Positions 1 to 5,821 are shown, counted from the first letter of the stretch. The stretch is 6,976 nucleotides of DNA from Desulfurococcales archaeon (GCA_027043985.1 JALUDQ010000257.1:1-6976), one strand, 5' to 3'. Notes: generated from the sequence alone by a model not told the origin. Translations and numbers: made by a program.

Positions 1-1
1 G

Positions 2-919
2 GAGAAAACCAGATTATTAACACTAGCACATAGAGTCGGATTACTGGTTAGTAAGGCGATAATTAGGACAAATATGAATGGTTTAAATGATATTAAAAAC
101 AATATAATATCAAGTCCTATAGCAGAGTATGTTACGCCAAATACAACCTTTGCAATAAGAGCTGAAAGGGCTGGAATAGGCCACGAGTATACTTCGATTG
201 ATATAGCTAGGAAAGCGGGAGAGGCCGTTATAGAGGCAGTTAAAGCAAAATATGGTCTTCCCCCAAAAGTAGAATTAGATTATCCGCAACTAGTTGTACA
301 CGTAGACGTTATAGAAAAAGAAATGTACATGTATATTTCTCTTACGGGAGACTTATCACTCCATAGACGAGGCTACCGTATATACGATCATCCAGCGGCA
401 CTAAAACCAACAATAGCTAAAGCGATGATCCTACTATCCGGGATACGCGATAAGGAAATATTACTTGACCCCATGTGTGGTGGCGGTACAATACCAATAG
501 AAGCTGCTTTAACCTTTGAAAACACTACAAATATCTGCATGGACATAAATAGTAGACACTTAAATGGAGCTAGAATGAATGCAATAGCAGCTGGAGTAAT
601 AAGTAAAATAAAATTCGTTCTTGGCGATACACGTAATATAGGGGGGTCTGTTAGCGAGATAGTAGATCACATAATAACGAATCCACCCTACGGTATAAGG
701 CTAGGTAATCCGAGGGCAATTAGAAAACTCTATAAGGGCTTCATATTAAGTGCATACAAGACGCTAGGATATGGTGGAAAACTAACGATAATAACACCAG
801 AATACGATTACGTAGACGCAGTAATAGAAGCAGCTAGTATATCATTACGGAAAATACATGAGAGAAAAGTAGCGCATGGAGGACTATATCCTAGAATAAT
901 AGTATATGAGAAAGGATAA
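2..919 (+). CDS. THUMP-domain SAM-dependent RNA guanine-N2 methyltransferase, Trm14-like (5' partial)
   Basis: This is a class I SAM methyltransferase with an RNA-binding THUMP domain, probably making N2-methylguanosine in tRNA. The frame is open from base 2, before the first ATG at base 74, so the gene runs off the left edge. Archaeal Trm14 proteins are about 370-380 residues and 305 are present, so roughly 70 N-terminal residues are missing. Counting from the ATG at 74, residues about 20-91 form most of the THUMP domain (IDIARKAGEA at 42-51). LHRRGYR (96-102) follows, then the SAM-binding motif DPMCGGGTIPIEA (132-144) and the catalytic NPPYG (203-207). The DPMCGGGT and NPPYGIRLG pattern is the Trm14/RlmL type rather than the TrmG10 type, so m2G6 of tRNA is the likeliest target, but position specificity cannot be read from sequence. 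A run of six G at 641-646 does not break the frame. The gene ends 94 bases before rpl10e, which has its own promoter. Confidence 0.88.
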   Translation, partial: EKTRLLTLAHRVGLLVSKAIIRTNMNGLNDIKNNIISSPIAEYVTPNTTFAIRAERAGIGHEYTSIDIARKAGEAVIEAVKAKYGLPPKVELDYPQLVVHVDVIEKEMYMYISLTGDLSLHRRGYRIYDHPAALKPTIAKAMILLSGIRDKEILLDPMCGGGTIPIEAALTFENTTNICMDINSRHLNGARMNAIAAGVISKIKFVLGDTRNIGGSVSEIVDHIITNPPYGIRLGNPRAIRKLYKGFILSAYKTLGYGGKLTIITPEYDYVDAVIEAASISLRKIHERKVAHGGLYPRIIVYEKG

Positions 920-942
920 GGCTTAGTAAAGTAACCCTATAA

Positions 943-950
943 GTTTATAA
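943..950 (+). promoter_or_regulatory. TATA box of the rpl10e promoter
   Basis: GTTTATAA fits the archaeal TATA-box core and lies in the 94-base gap after the Trm14-like gene. A start about 25 bases downstream, near 970, would leave a leader of roughly 45 bases that includes the Shine-Dalgarno at 997-1006. The assignment rests on motif and position only. This is the best promoter candidate for the unit that begins with rpl10e. Confidence 0.5.
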
Positions 951-996
951 GCGCCTCGTAAAATCATATCAGAGAGCCAAGACCCTAGTAGTACCA

Positions 997-1006
997 GGGA
1001 GAGGAG
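997..1006 (+). promoter_or_regulatory. Shine-Dalgarno of rpl10e (GGGAGAGGAG)
   Basis: The purine-rich GGGAGAGGAG contains GAGGAG ending 7 bases before the ATG at 1014. This supports that start over the second in-frame ATG at 1020. The identical 10-mer precedes csl4 at 3225-3234. Confidence 0.7.
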
Positions 1007-1013
1007 ATAAAGA

Positions 1014-1538
1014 ATGCCCATGAAGCCAGCTAGATGCTATACGCATTTCTCGGGTCCACCCTATACTAGGAAGGAGTATATCCCAGGTGTTCCACCGCCA
1101 AAGATAACTAAGTTTGAAATGGGTAACATTAAGGGAGAATACGACTATGTAGTAGAATTAGTTGTAATAGAAGCTGGTCAAATAAGGCACAATGCTCTAG
1201 AGGCTGCGAGAGTAATGACGCATAAGTACATGGCAACAAATGTCGGCGAAGATAACTACTTCCTAAAGATAAGAGTATATCCACACCACGTTCTAAGAGA
1301 GCATAAAATGATGGCATTCGCAGGAGCCGACCGTCTACAAGAAGGTATGAGACACGCCTTTGGTAAACCAGTCGGAACAGCAGCAAGAGTCTATCCAGGA
1401 CAAGCAATAATAGAAATAAGAGTAAGGAAAGAACACCTACAACATGCCAAAGAAGCTCTAAGAATAGGTGGATCTAAGATACCGTTACCTACAAGGATAG
1501 TAATACGCGAATATAAGAAGAAACCAGTAGCCGGATAG
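1014..1538 (+). CDS. rpl10e: 50S ribosomal protein uL16 (archaeal L10e)
   Basis: This is the archaeal/eukaryotic-type uL16 protein of the large ribosomal subunit, which sits near the A-site tRNA and 5S rRNA side of the ribosome. At 174 residues it has the full family length. Recognisable blocks are [21 protein letters not shown] (residues 5-25), [16 protein letters not shown] (58-73), the [14 protein letters not shown] block followed by [19 protein letters not shown] (87-119), and the C-terminal [10 protein letters not shown] segment (128-137). The MPMKPARCY start matches the usual archaeal MPxxPARCY N-terminus, and a strong Shine-Dalgarno sits at a suitable distance, so the ATG at 1014 is preferred over 1020. 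It is the first gene after the TATA box at 943-950. dph2 follows after 20 bases, so the two are probably co-transcribed. Nothing is missing or unusual. Confidence 0.97.
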   Translation: MPMKPARCYTHFSGPPYTRKEYIPGVPPPKITKFEMGNIKGEYDYVVELVVIEAGQIRHNALEAARVMTHKYMATNVGEDNYFLKIRVYPHHVLREHKMMAFAGADRLQEGMRHAFGKPVGTAARVYPGQAIIEIRVRKEHLQHAKEALRIGGSKIPLPTRIVIREYKKKPVAG

Positions 1539-1558
1539 CGTGAAATGTAGGAAAAATA

Positions 1559-2575
1559 ATGGACATACCATATGATTTTAAATTAGACTATTTATCCGAA
1601 ACAATAAGCAAAAACAACTATAAGAGAATCTTAATTCAACTTCCCAACGGTCTTAAAAAATACTATAAGTATATAGTAGATTATCTCAAAAAGCAAAATC
1701 CACACATAGAGATAATTGTATCGTTATCAGCCACTTATGGGGCATGCGATATAGCTGAAGAACACGCTAGAAGAATTAATGCTGACCTCCTAGTACATAT
1801 TGGACATAATATGTATCCTTGGTATAAGCCAAGGATTAACACAGTATTTATAGAAGCAAAGTACAAATATAGTCTAAGTACAAGCTTGTTGAATAATCTA
1901 ATAGAATATTTAAAGGAGATAAAGTGTAAGAACGTAGGCATTCTCTCTGTAATCCAGCACTCACATAACATAAGTGAGTTAAAGAACTTTCTCTCAATTA
2001 ATGGCTTCAACCCCATTGTAGGCTCTCCGAAGTATAATGTAATGGTGAGCGGACAAGTACTTGGTTGCGAATATTCTGCGGCAATAGGTATCAAGGACAA
2101 AGTAGATTGTTTTACAATAATATCTGGTGGAATGTTTCACGCACTAGGAGTATACCTAGCTACAACTAAGAGAGTAGTAAAAATAGACCCCTATGAGAAC
2201 AGAATCGTTGACATAACGGAGAAGGGTCGAAGACTATTAATGAAGAGATACGGGGTTCTCATGAAGGCTACTGATATGAAAACACTAGGCATAATAGACG
2301 GAGGCAAGCCAGGGCAATATCGTCCATGGCTAGTAAAAGTGTTATCCGAGAAAGCGAGAACCAAGGGTATAAAGACATATATTTTCATAGCGGACGAATT
2401 AAACAAGCACATTCTTAGGAATATAGACCTACCAGAAATCGACGCTTATACTATAGTATCATGTCCTCGCTTACCAATAGACGACCTATACGATTATGAG
2501 AAACCAGTTCTAACACCCGGAGAGACATTAATGATTCTTACAGGGGATATGTCGAGATACATCTTTCCCTGGTGA
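1559..2575 (+). CDS. dph2: Diphthamide biosynthesis enzyme Dph2 (radical SAM-like 4Fe-4S enzyme)
   Basis: Dph2 catalyses the first step of diphthamide synthesis on elongation factor 2: a 3-amino-3-carboxypropyl radical from SAM is transferred to the target histidine. Archaeal Dph2 acts as a homodimer and holds a 4Fe-4S cluster on three widely spaced cysteines, one per domain. The candidates here are C63 (ATYGACD, 58-64), C170 (QVLGCEYSAA, 166-175) and C302 (IVSCPRLPIDD, 299-309), in the expected order and spacing. Other family blocks are RILIQLPNGL (23-32), VHIGH (79-83), GGMFHALG (190-197) and YENPVLTPGE-like EKPVLTPGE (314-322). The 338-residue length fits the archaeal family. The ATG at 1559 has only a weak GGAA upstream, so translation may depend on rpl10e, 20 bases away. 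Pairing with a ribosomal protein and a METTL5-like enzyme groups functions of the translation apparatus. Confidence 0.96.
   Translation: MDIPYDFKLDYLSETISKNNYKRILIQLPNGLKKYYKYIVDYLKKQNPHIEIIVSLSATYGACDIAEEHARRINADLLVHIGHNMYPWYKPRINTVFIEAKYKYSLSTSLLNNLIEYLKEIKCKNVGILSVIQHSHNISELKNFLSINGFNPIVGSPKYNVMVSGQVLGCEYSAAIGIKDKVDCFTIISGGMFHALGVYLATTKRVVKIDPYENRIVDITEKGRRLLMKRYGVLMKATDMKTLGIIDGGKPGQYRPWLVKVLSEKARTKGIKTYIFIADELNKHILRNIDLPEIDAYTIVSCPRLPIDDLYDYEKPVLTPGETLMILTGDMSRYIFPW
2571..2575 (+). promoter_or_regulatory. Shine-Dalgarno GGTGA overlapping the dph2 stop
   Basis: GGTGA is complementary to the 16S 3' end and contains the dph2 stop TGA (2573-2575). It ends 8 bases before the TTG at 2584. An in-frame TAG at 2581-2583 directly precedes that TTG, so the start cannot lie further upstream. 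The Shine-Dalgarno therefore supports initiation at TTG and suggests coupling to dph2 termination. Confidence 0.55.
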
Positions 2576-2583
2576 ATAACTAG

Positions 2584-3219
2584 TTGTTAAAAAGAGATCT
2601 AGAACTACTATTACAGAGAATAGAGGAGCCGATTTCCCCCAAACTATATCTCGAACAATATACTACACCAGCTAGTATTGCAGCCGATATGCTATGGGAG
2701 GCATATATGAGAGGAGATGTTGAAAACAAAGTGATAGCAGACTTAGGGTGTGGAGCAGGCCGCCTACTTCTCGGATCACTTCTCCTTGGAGCATCCTATG
2801 CAGTGGGAATCGATATAGACTGTGAAATATTATTACTATTAGACGAGAATGCATGGAGGGTTACTAAATTAGAAGGCGACATCATGTTAATGTATGATAC
2901 GATATTAAGTGATATTAGAAAAACCCCTATCAGAAGAATTGATACAGTAATAATGAATCCGCCTTTTGGCTTAAGATCAAAGACGAGCGATATAGTATTC
3001 TTGGAAAAAGCATTTGGAATAACTGAAACGGTATACAGTCTCCATTTATGCAACGACAAGAATAGATCGTTCATAAAAAGATTTGCACGTGAAAAAGGGT
3101 ATTCTAGTGAAATAATAAAGACATATAATTATCCAATAAGACAATTACACGAAGCCCATAGAAGAAGGATATATTATATTAAGGTTGATTACTGGAGATT
3201 CAGAAGAAGCAGAGAGTAA
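2584..3219 (+). CDS. METTL5-like N6-adenine-type RNA/DNA methyltransferase
   Basis: This is a class I SAM methyltransferase of the archaeal METTL5-like family; human METTL5 makes m6A in 18S rRNA. In order, the protein shows the family N-terminal block YLEQYTTP (residues 22-29), SAM-binding motif I DLGCGAGR (53-60), the ribose-contacting acidic motif GIDID (75-79), the catalytic NPPFG (125-129) typical of amino-methyltransferases acting on adenine, and YSLH (151-154). The C-terminus is rich in Arg and Lys, which fits RNA binding. The 211-residue length is normal. Start is TTG: a TAG immediately precedes it in frame, and the next in-frame ATG would remove the conserved LEQYTTP block. csl4 begins 17 bases downstream. 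By analogy the substrate is rRNA, but no archaeal target can be read from sequence. Human METTL5 needs TRMT112; no such partner gene is in the window. Confidence 0.88.
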   Translation: MLKRDLELLLQRIEEPISPKLYLEQYTTPASIAADMLWEAYMRGDVENKVIADLGCGAGRLLLGSLLLGASYAVGIDIDCEILLLLDENAWRVTKLEGDIMLMYDTILSDIRKTPIRRIDTVIMNPPFGLRSKTSDIVFLEKAFGITETVYSLHLCNDKNRSFIKRFAREKGYSSEIIKTYNYPIRQLHEAHRRRIYYIKVDYWRFRRSRE

Positions 3220-3236
3220 TCTTTGGGAGAGGAGCA

Positions 3237-3812
3237 GTGAGCAGAAAAGAAGAACTCGTGTTACCAGCAGATAAAATAGCGGTAATAGAGGAGTTCTTTC
3301 CGGGAGATGGTGCATACGCGCTTAACGGTGACATAAGATCCGCAAGAGTAGGATACAAAATAATAGACAGTGTTCTCAGAAAAATATCTGTTATCCATCC
3401 ACACGGGAAACCCTTCATACCAAAAACAGGAATGATTGTTCTAGCAGTTGTAAATACTGTTAAAGAAGACATAGCCTTTGTAGACGTTTTAGCAGATAAA
3501 GACGGTAAGTTGTTCTCCGGAAAATATAGTGGAGTAGTGCATCTATCACAAGCAAGCCATACATATATAAAGAATTTAGAAGAAGCCTTCAAGCCCGGAG
3601 ACATAATAATAGCGAAGATTCTATCCCATAAAACACCTCCACTCCAACTTTCAACGAAACACCCAACACTCGGTGTCGTTGCAGCAGCATGTTCTAAATG
3701 CGGTGAACTACTAGTTAGAAAAGATTCTACAACACTGGTATGCCCTAGATGCGGAAATATTGAGAAACGGAAACTCGCGTCAAACTATATGATTAAAACA
3801 AGGATAGTCTAG
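3237..3812 (+). CDS. csl4: Archaeal exosome RNA-binding subunit Csl4
   Basis: Csl4 forms part of the RNA-binding cap of the archaeal exosome, the Rrp41/Rrp42 phosphorolytic 3'-5' RNA degradation and tailing complex. The 191-residue protein has the three expected domains: an N-terminal domain (about 8-60, with VLPADKIAVIEEFFPGDG at 8-25), an S1 RNA-binding domain (about 64-135, with GVVHLSQAS and FKPGDIIIAKIL), and a C-terminal zinc ribbon with C152, C155, C169 and C172. The start is GTG at 3237. GGGAGAGGAG at 3225-3234 ends very close to it, but its 5' half gives 7-base spacing. Seventeen bases separate it from the METTL5-like gene, and the next gene's Shine-Dalgarno begins within the csl4 stop. 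Rrp41, Rrp42 and Rrp4 are not in this window. Confidence 0.95.
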   Translation: MSRKEELVLPADKIAVIEEFFPGDGAYALNGDIRSARVGYKIIDSVLRKISVIHPHGKPFIPKTGMIVLAVVNTVKEDIAFVDVLADKDGKLFSGKYSGVVHLSQASHTYIKNLEEAFKPGDIIIAKILSHKTPPLQLSTKHPTLGVVAAACSKCGELLVRKDSTTLVCPRCGNIEKRKLASNYMIKTRIV

Positions 3813-3820
3813 GTGGACAA

Positions 3821-4456
3821 ATGCCGATTACTAGGAAATTCGTTATAAACTGTCCCTCCGAGGATTTCTGTCAAGAACTCTTATCAATATTATTGGAGAA
3901 CCTTCCATCATATAACATGTACTATAGGATAAGAAACAACAAGATAGAAATACATGTTACTGGTTTAAAAACTGAAATAAACCATGTCTGGTCTATGATA
4001 AAGACATACAAGCAAATGCTTATGAACATCTATATGAAAGATGAAAAAGGATTATCAAATATACCAGTAGAATACATTGTAATGAATATACGTAAAACTT
4101 TTCCTCCAGACATCCTCGTCACAATATTATCAATTAAGGGATACAAGGCGGTAATAGAGGGTGAAATAATAAAGACTAACGCTAGTAAAAATGAAGTATT
4201 TACTCTTGCCAACATGATAGCCGATAGAATAGAAGAGCTTAAATATAGAGCTATAGGTAGAAACACAAAGAAAATAATAGTCACTACATCAATACTGTTA
4301 AATAAAAATATTGATGAAACAATAGAGATTCTCAAAGATAAAGACATCTTAGAAGAAATAGAAGAAGATAAATATAAAGCAAAAGTAAATTTCGAACAAG
4401 CACTATCAACGATTTTAAGGCAATACATAAATACTAAAGATAGGGATAGGGGGTAG
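3821..4456 (+). CDS. Uncharacterised archaeal protein, possibly DUF2067
   Basis: This 211-residue protein has no assigned function. Its length and its position between csl4 and rpoL recall the archaeal DUF2067 family, but that match is from memory and unverified. It has no signal peptide, membrane segment or cysteine cluster (only C11 and C17), so it is probably cytosolic. Reading the pattern of hydrophobic and polar residues, residues 5-70 look like an alternating alpha/beta fold (FVINC strand, EDFCQELLSIL helix, KIEIHVTG strand, a helix at 53-69). Residues 83-145 contain a probable strand and helix region ending in a helix (VFTLANMIADRIEELKY), and 162-202 resemble a winged-helix-like unit (IDETIEILKDKDILEEIEED, a strand, then a helix). 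The charged DRDRG tail is encoded by a G-rich tract. The ATG follows GGTGG at 3812-3816. Its neighbours suggest a role in RNA or transcription; this is inference only. Confidence 0.85.
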   Translation: MPITRKFVINCPSEDFCQELLSILLENLPSYNMYYRIRNNKIEIHVTGLKTEINHVWSMIKTYKQMLMNIYMKDEKGLSNIPVEYIVMNIRKTFPPDILVTILSIKGYKAVIEGEIIKTNASKNEVFTLANMIADRIEELKYRAIGRNTKKIIVTTSILLNKNIDETIEILKDKDILEEIEEDKYKAKVNFEQALSTILRQYINTKDRDRG

Positions 4457-4473
4457 AGGGTTTAGACTATGGG
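4443..4473 (+). other. G-rich tract, potential G-quadruplex across the rpoL ribosome-binding region
   Basis: Four runs of at least three G occur in 31 bases: 4443-4445, 4449-4453, 4458-4460 and 4471-4473, with loops of 3, 4 and 10 bases. The stretch covers the last codons of the upstream gene, the rpoL Shine-Dalgarno (GAGGG, 4456-4460) and the rpoL start. Such G density is out of character for this AT-rich sequence. The last loop is longer than the usual limit of seven, so folding is uncertain, although a two-layer form is possible. Confidence 0.35.
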
Positions 4474-4771
4474 TAAAATCGAGGTAAAGAAATTAGAGGA
4501 TACAGAGCTAGAACTAATAATACATGACGAGGACCACACAATCGGCAACCTTATAGTTAAATTAGCCGAAGATAAGCCTGGAGTAACATATGTTGCATAT
4601 AGAATTGAACATCCCCTTATACCAAGACTTATCGTTACTCTCATGACAGATGGAAGTGTAAAAGCCCTCGACGTCTTAAAGGAAACACTTAGAGAAATAA
4701 GAAATCTCTCAAGACAGTTTAGAGAAGAATTCATAAGGGCTTTTAGCGAATATGAGGGTAAAAAAGCCTAA
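4469..4771 (+). CDS. rpoL: DNA-directed RNA polymerase subunit L (Rpo11)
   Basis: Rpo11 pairs with Rpo3 (subunit D) to form the alpha-like platform that begins archaeal RNA polymerase assembly; it corresponds to eukaryotic Rpb11 and AC19. The 100-residue length is typical. The signature segments are EDHTIGNLI (residues 21-29), PGVTYVAYRIEHPLIP (37-52), and a long C-terminal helix (about 64-95) of the kind that packs against Rpo3. The ATG at 4469 follows GAGGG at 4456-4460 with 8-base spacing, and the upstream gene stops 12 bases before it. The start lies in a G-rich tract that could fold and affect initiation. The next gene begins inside rpoL, overlapping it by 20 bases, which suggests coupled translation. 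Rpo3 and other polymerase subunits are not in this window. Confidence 0.96.
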   Translation: MGKIEVKKLEDTELELIIHDEDHTIGNLIVKLAEDKPGVTYVAYRIEHPLIPRLIVTLMTDGSVKALDVLKETLREIRNLSRQFREEFIRAFSEYEGKKA

Positions 4772-5141
4772 AAAAGAATCCAGAATAGGATTAATGCTTC
4801 TATCCAAAAAGGAATCCAACTATACATGTATTATAGTTGTTACAAGGGGTTTATTGTCATTAGATGGGATAATAGTTGCTGATGGTAATGAGGATCAAAT
4901 AGTTTCGGAAATTTTATCGGAGAAAATGTTTAGAGAAGTATCATTTATATTACCATTAACAAAGCAATCAGAAAAAATAGCGCATTTACTTTCACTTAAA
5001 GCTAATGTCAACATAGTTAGTGAGAAAGAGATAATTGATTCTCCTAGCAAAGAACTATTGTACAAGGGTTTTTCCAAATTAGCTCTACAGTTCATGGAAA
5101 ACCTATTGAATCTTAGAAAAACAAGCGATAAAACAAATTAA
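4752..5141 (+). CDS. Uncharacterised 129-residue protein overlapping rpoL
   Basis: I do not recognise this protein with confidence. It is 129 residues long, soluble, with one cysteine (C26) and a basic N-terminus (RVKKPKK). The centre looks alpha/beta: strand CIIVVTRG (26-33), a loop DGIIVADGNED (38-48), helix QIVSEILSEK (49-58), strand FREVSFILPL (60-69), helix EKIAHLLSLK (74-83), strand VNIVSEKEI (86-94). The order of RG, DG, a second DG followed by an acidic residue, and a helix loosely recalls the DUF99/endonuclease dU family, but this protein is much shorter, so I treat that as speculation. The ATG at 4752 gives a 20-base overlap with rpoL and only a weak AAGGG upstream. The in-frame ATG at 4794, residue 15, would remove the overlap and is a possible alternative start. 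The long open frame, continuing strand order and normal codon use argue that it is real. Confidence 0.72.
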   Translation: MRVKKPKKESRIGLMLLSKKESNYTCIIVVTRGLLSLDGIIVADGNEDQIVSEILSEKMFREVSFILPLTKQSEKIAHLLSLKANVNIVSEKEIIDSPSKELLYKGFSKLALQFMENLLNLRKTSDKTN

Positions 5142-5150
5142 TCCCTCTAA

Positions 5151-5160
5151 CATTATAAGA
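5151..5160 (+). promoter_or_regulatory. Candidate TATA box upstream of tfs
   Basis: CATTATAAGA has an archaeal TATA-like core and lies in the 77-base gap before tfs. A start about 25 bases downstream, near 5180, would leave a leader containing the palindrome at 5189-5200 and the Shine-Dalgarno. A second A/T element, CATAAAAG at 5177-5184, is too close to the Shine-Dalgarno to leave it in the transcript. This is a motif-based call only. Confidence 0.35.
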
Positions 5161-5188
5161 TTGTCAGTCTACTAAGCATAAAAGGATA

Positions 5189-5200
5189 ATGCTATAGCAT
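5189..5200 (+). repeat. Perfect 12-base palindrome in the tfs leader
   Basis: ATGCTATAGCAT equals its own reverse complement and lies one base before the GAGGAGGT Shine-Dalgarno. It could be a dimeric regulator site, or in RNA a short 4-bp stem with a TATA loop. One or two such palindromes are expected by chance in a window of this size, so its position is the only reason to list it. Confidence 0.4.
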
Positions 5201-5201
5201 A

Positions 5202-5209
5202 GAGGAGGT
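5202..5209 (+). promoter_or_regulatory. Strong Shine-Dalgarno of tfs (GAGGAGGT)
   Basis: GAGGAGGT is the best match in the window to the 16S 3' end. It lies 9 bases before the ATG at 5219 and 15 before the in-frame ATG at 5225, so it favours the first. Such a strong site implies that tfs is translated from its own leader rather than by coupling. Confidence 0.75.
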
Positions 5210-5218
5210 AGTAGTAGA

Positions 5219-5578
5219 ATGGTAATGTTTTGTCCTAAATGCGGAGGCCTCATGGTTCCTAGAAAAAAGAATGGAAAGACAATACTAGTGTGTACTAAAT
5301 GCGGCTACACACTGGATCCTTCGGTATCTAAATCAAACAATAAAATCAGCGGCTATAAGCTGACAACAAAGATAGAACACACAGAGAAAGAAAAGATAAT
5401 AGTAATAGATGAATCCAAGATACCAAAAGTATTACCGATAACAAGAGATGTAACATGTCCTAAGTGCGGGCACCACGAAGCCTACTATTGGCTCGTACAG
5501 ACTCGGAGAGCAGATGAGCCACCAACAAGGTTCTTTAAATGCACTAAGTGCGGATATGTATGGAGAGAGTATGCCTAG
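5219..5578 (+). CDS. tfs: Transcription factor S (TFS), RNA polymerase transcript-cleavage factor
   Basis: TFS is the archaeal counterpart of TFIIS and Rpb9. It enters the RNA polymerase secondary channel and stimulates cleavage of backtracked RNA, restoring elongation and proofreading. The 119-residue protein has an N-terminal zinc ribbon (C5, C8, C25, C28), a linker (about 35-75), and a C-terminal TFIIS-type zinc ribbon (C80, C83, C108, C111). The catalytic tip QTRRADEP (94-101) keeps both acidic residues, D99 and E100, so it should be cleavage-competent, unlike the inhibitory TFS4-type paralogues known in Sulfolobus. The ATG at 5219 is chosen for Shine-Dalgarno spacing; the ATG at 5225 would give the MFCPKCG start closer to some homologues. 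It has its own candidate promoter. The 3' end overlaps the next gene by 8 bases. Confidence 0.96.
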   Translation: MVMFCPKCGGLMVPRKKNGKTILVCTKCGYTLDPSVSKSNNKISGYKLTTKIEHTEKEKIIVIDESKIPKVLPITRDVTCPKCGHHEAYYWLVQTRRADEPPTRFFKCTKCGYVWREYA

Positions 5579-5783
5579 TAGCTCAGAAGACAAGTTACTT
5601 GAAAACGAGCTAATAACTAGAGTACTTAAGCGGACTATGGAAGATTTACTAGAAGCATATTTCAGAACACCTCCATATATTTCTTCAAAAAACTATATAG
5701 AGAGAGCGTTGAGAAGAATACAGTACACGTACTCTTATCTAATACAACGCGAGTACAACAAGAATTTAAGGGAATCCAAATAG
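5571..5783 (+). CDS. Uncharacterised 70-residue helical protein between tfs and pcn
   Basis: The family is unknown to me. The frame is open from an ATG at 5514, but the ATG at 5571 is the better start: GGAG at 5562-5565 precedes it by 5 bases, it overlaps the tfs stop by only 8 bases (ATGCCTAG), and the 19 extra residues of the longer version would be read from DNA that encodes the conserved TFS zinc ribbon. The 70-residue product is acidic at the N-terminus ([11 protein letters not shown]) and basic at the C-terminus. It is rich in predicted helix: residues 8-30 ([19 protein letters not shown]) and 40-66 ([20 protein letters not shown]), split by a TPPY turn at 33-36. It has no cysteines, no membrane segment and no known motif. 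A small helical hairpin partner of RNA polymerase, TFS or PCNA is conceivable, but nothing in the sequence proves it. Confidence 0.68.
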   Translation: MPSSSEDKLLENELITRVLKRTMEDLLEAYFRTPPYISSKNYIERALRRIQYTYSYLIQREYNKNLRESK

Positions 5784-5815
5784 AATATTAGAAAGGAATA
5801 AGGAAGCTGTAGGCA

Positions 5816-5821
5816 AGGTGG
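5816..5821 (+). promoter_or_regulatory. Shine-Dalgarno AGGTGG that may set a TTG start for pcn
   Basis: AGGTGG overlaps the GTG at 5818 and lies 5 bases before an in-frame TTG at 5827. If it acts as the ribosome-binding site, pcn starts at TTG (MKLLFFDARVW) and not at GTG, because little complementarity lies upstream of the GTG. Confidence 0.5.

Noticed and set aside
641..646. Run of six G in the Trm14-like gene as a frameshift or slippage site
   Set aside because: The frame is intact on both sides and conserved motifs follow in the same frame. No alternative product is evident.
983..999. Possible hairpin in the rpl10e leader (CCCT paired with AGGG)
   Set aside because: The stem is only 4 base pairs with a 9-base loop, and it does not resemble a ribosomal-protein binding site. 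This is within chance expectation.
1129..1407. Open frame of 92 codons on the - strand inside rpl10e
   Set aside because: It lies wholly opposite a conserved ribosomal protein, is rich in Leu, Ser and Arg as antisense frames of such genes often are, and shows no recognisable domain or ribosome-binding site.
3200..3604. Open frame of 134 codons on the - strand opposite csl4
   Set aside because: It is antisense to the conserved N-terminal and S1 domains of Csl4. Its composition looks like a shadow frame, with no known motif.
4030..4428. Open frame of 132 codons on the - strand opposite the uncharacterised 211-residue gene
   Set aside because: The product is very hydrophobic and rich in Ser, Ile and Leu, as expected from reading AT-rich coding DNA backward. 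The + strand gene has a good Shine-Dalgarno and tight operon spacing.
5142..5160. Transcription terminator after the 129-residue gene
   Set aside because: No T-rich run of the archaeal type and no stem-loop is visible. Read-through into tfs remains possible.
5514..5570. Upstream extension of the 70-residue gene to the ATG at 5514
   Set aside because: It would lie within DNA coding the TFS catalytic zinc ribbon. The ATG at 5571 has a well-placed GGAG and a typical 8-base overlap.
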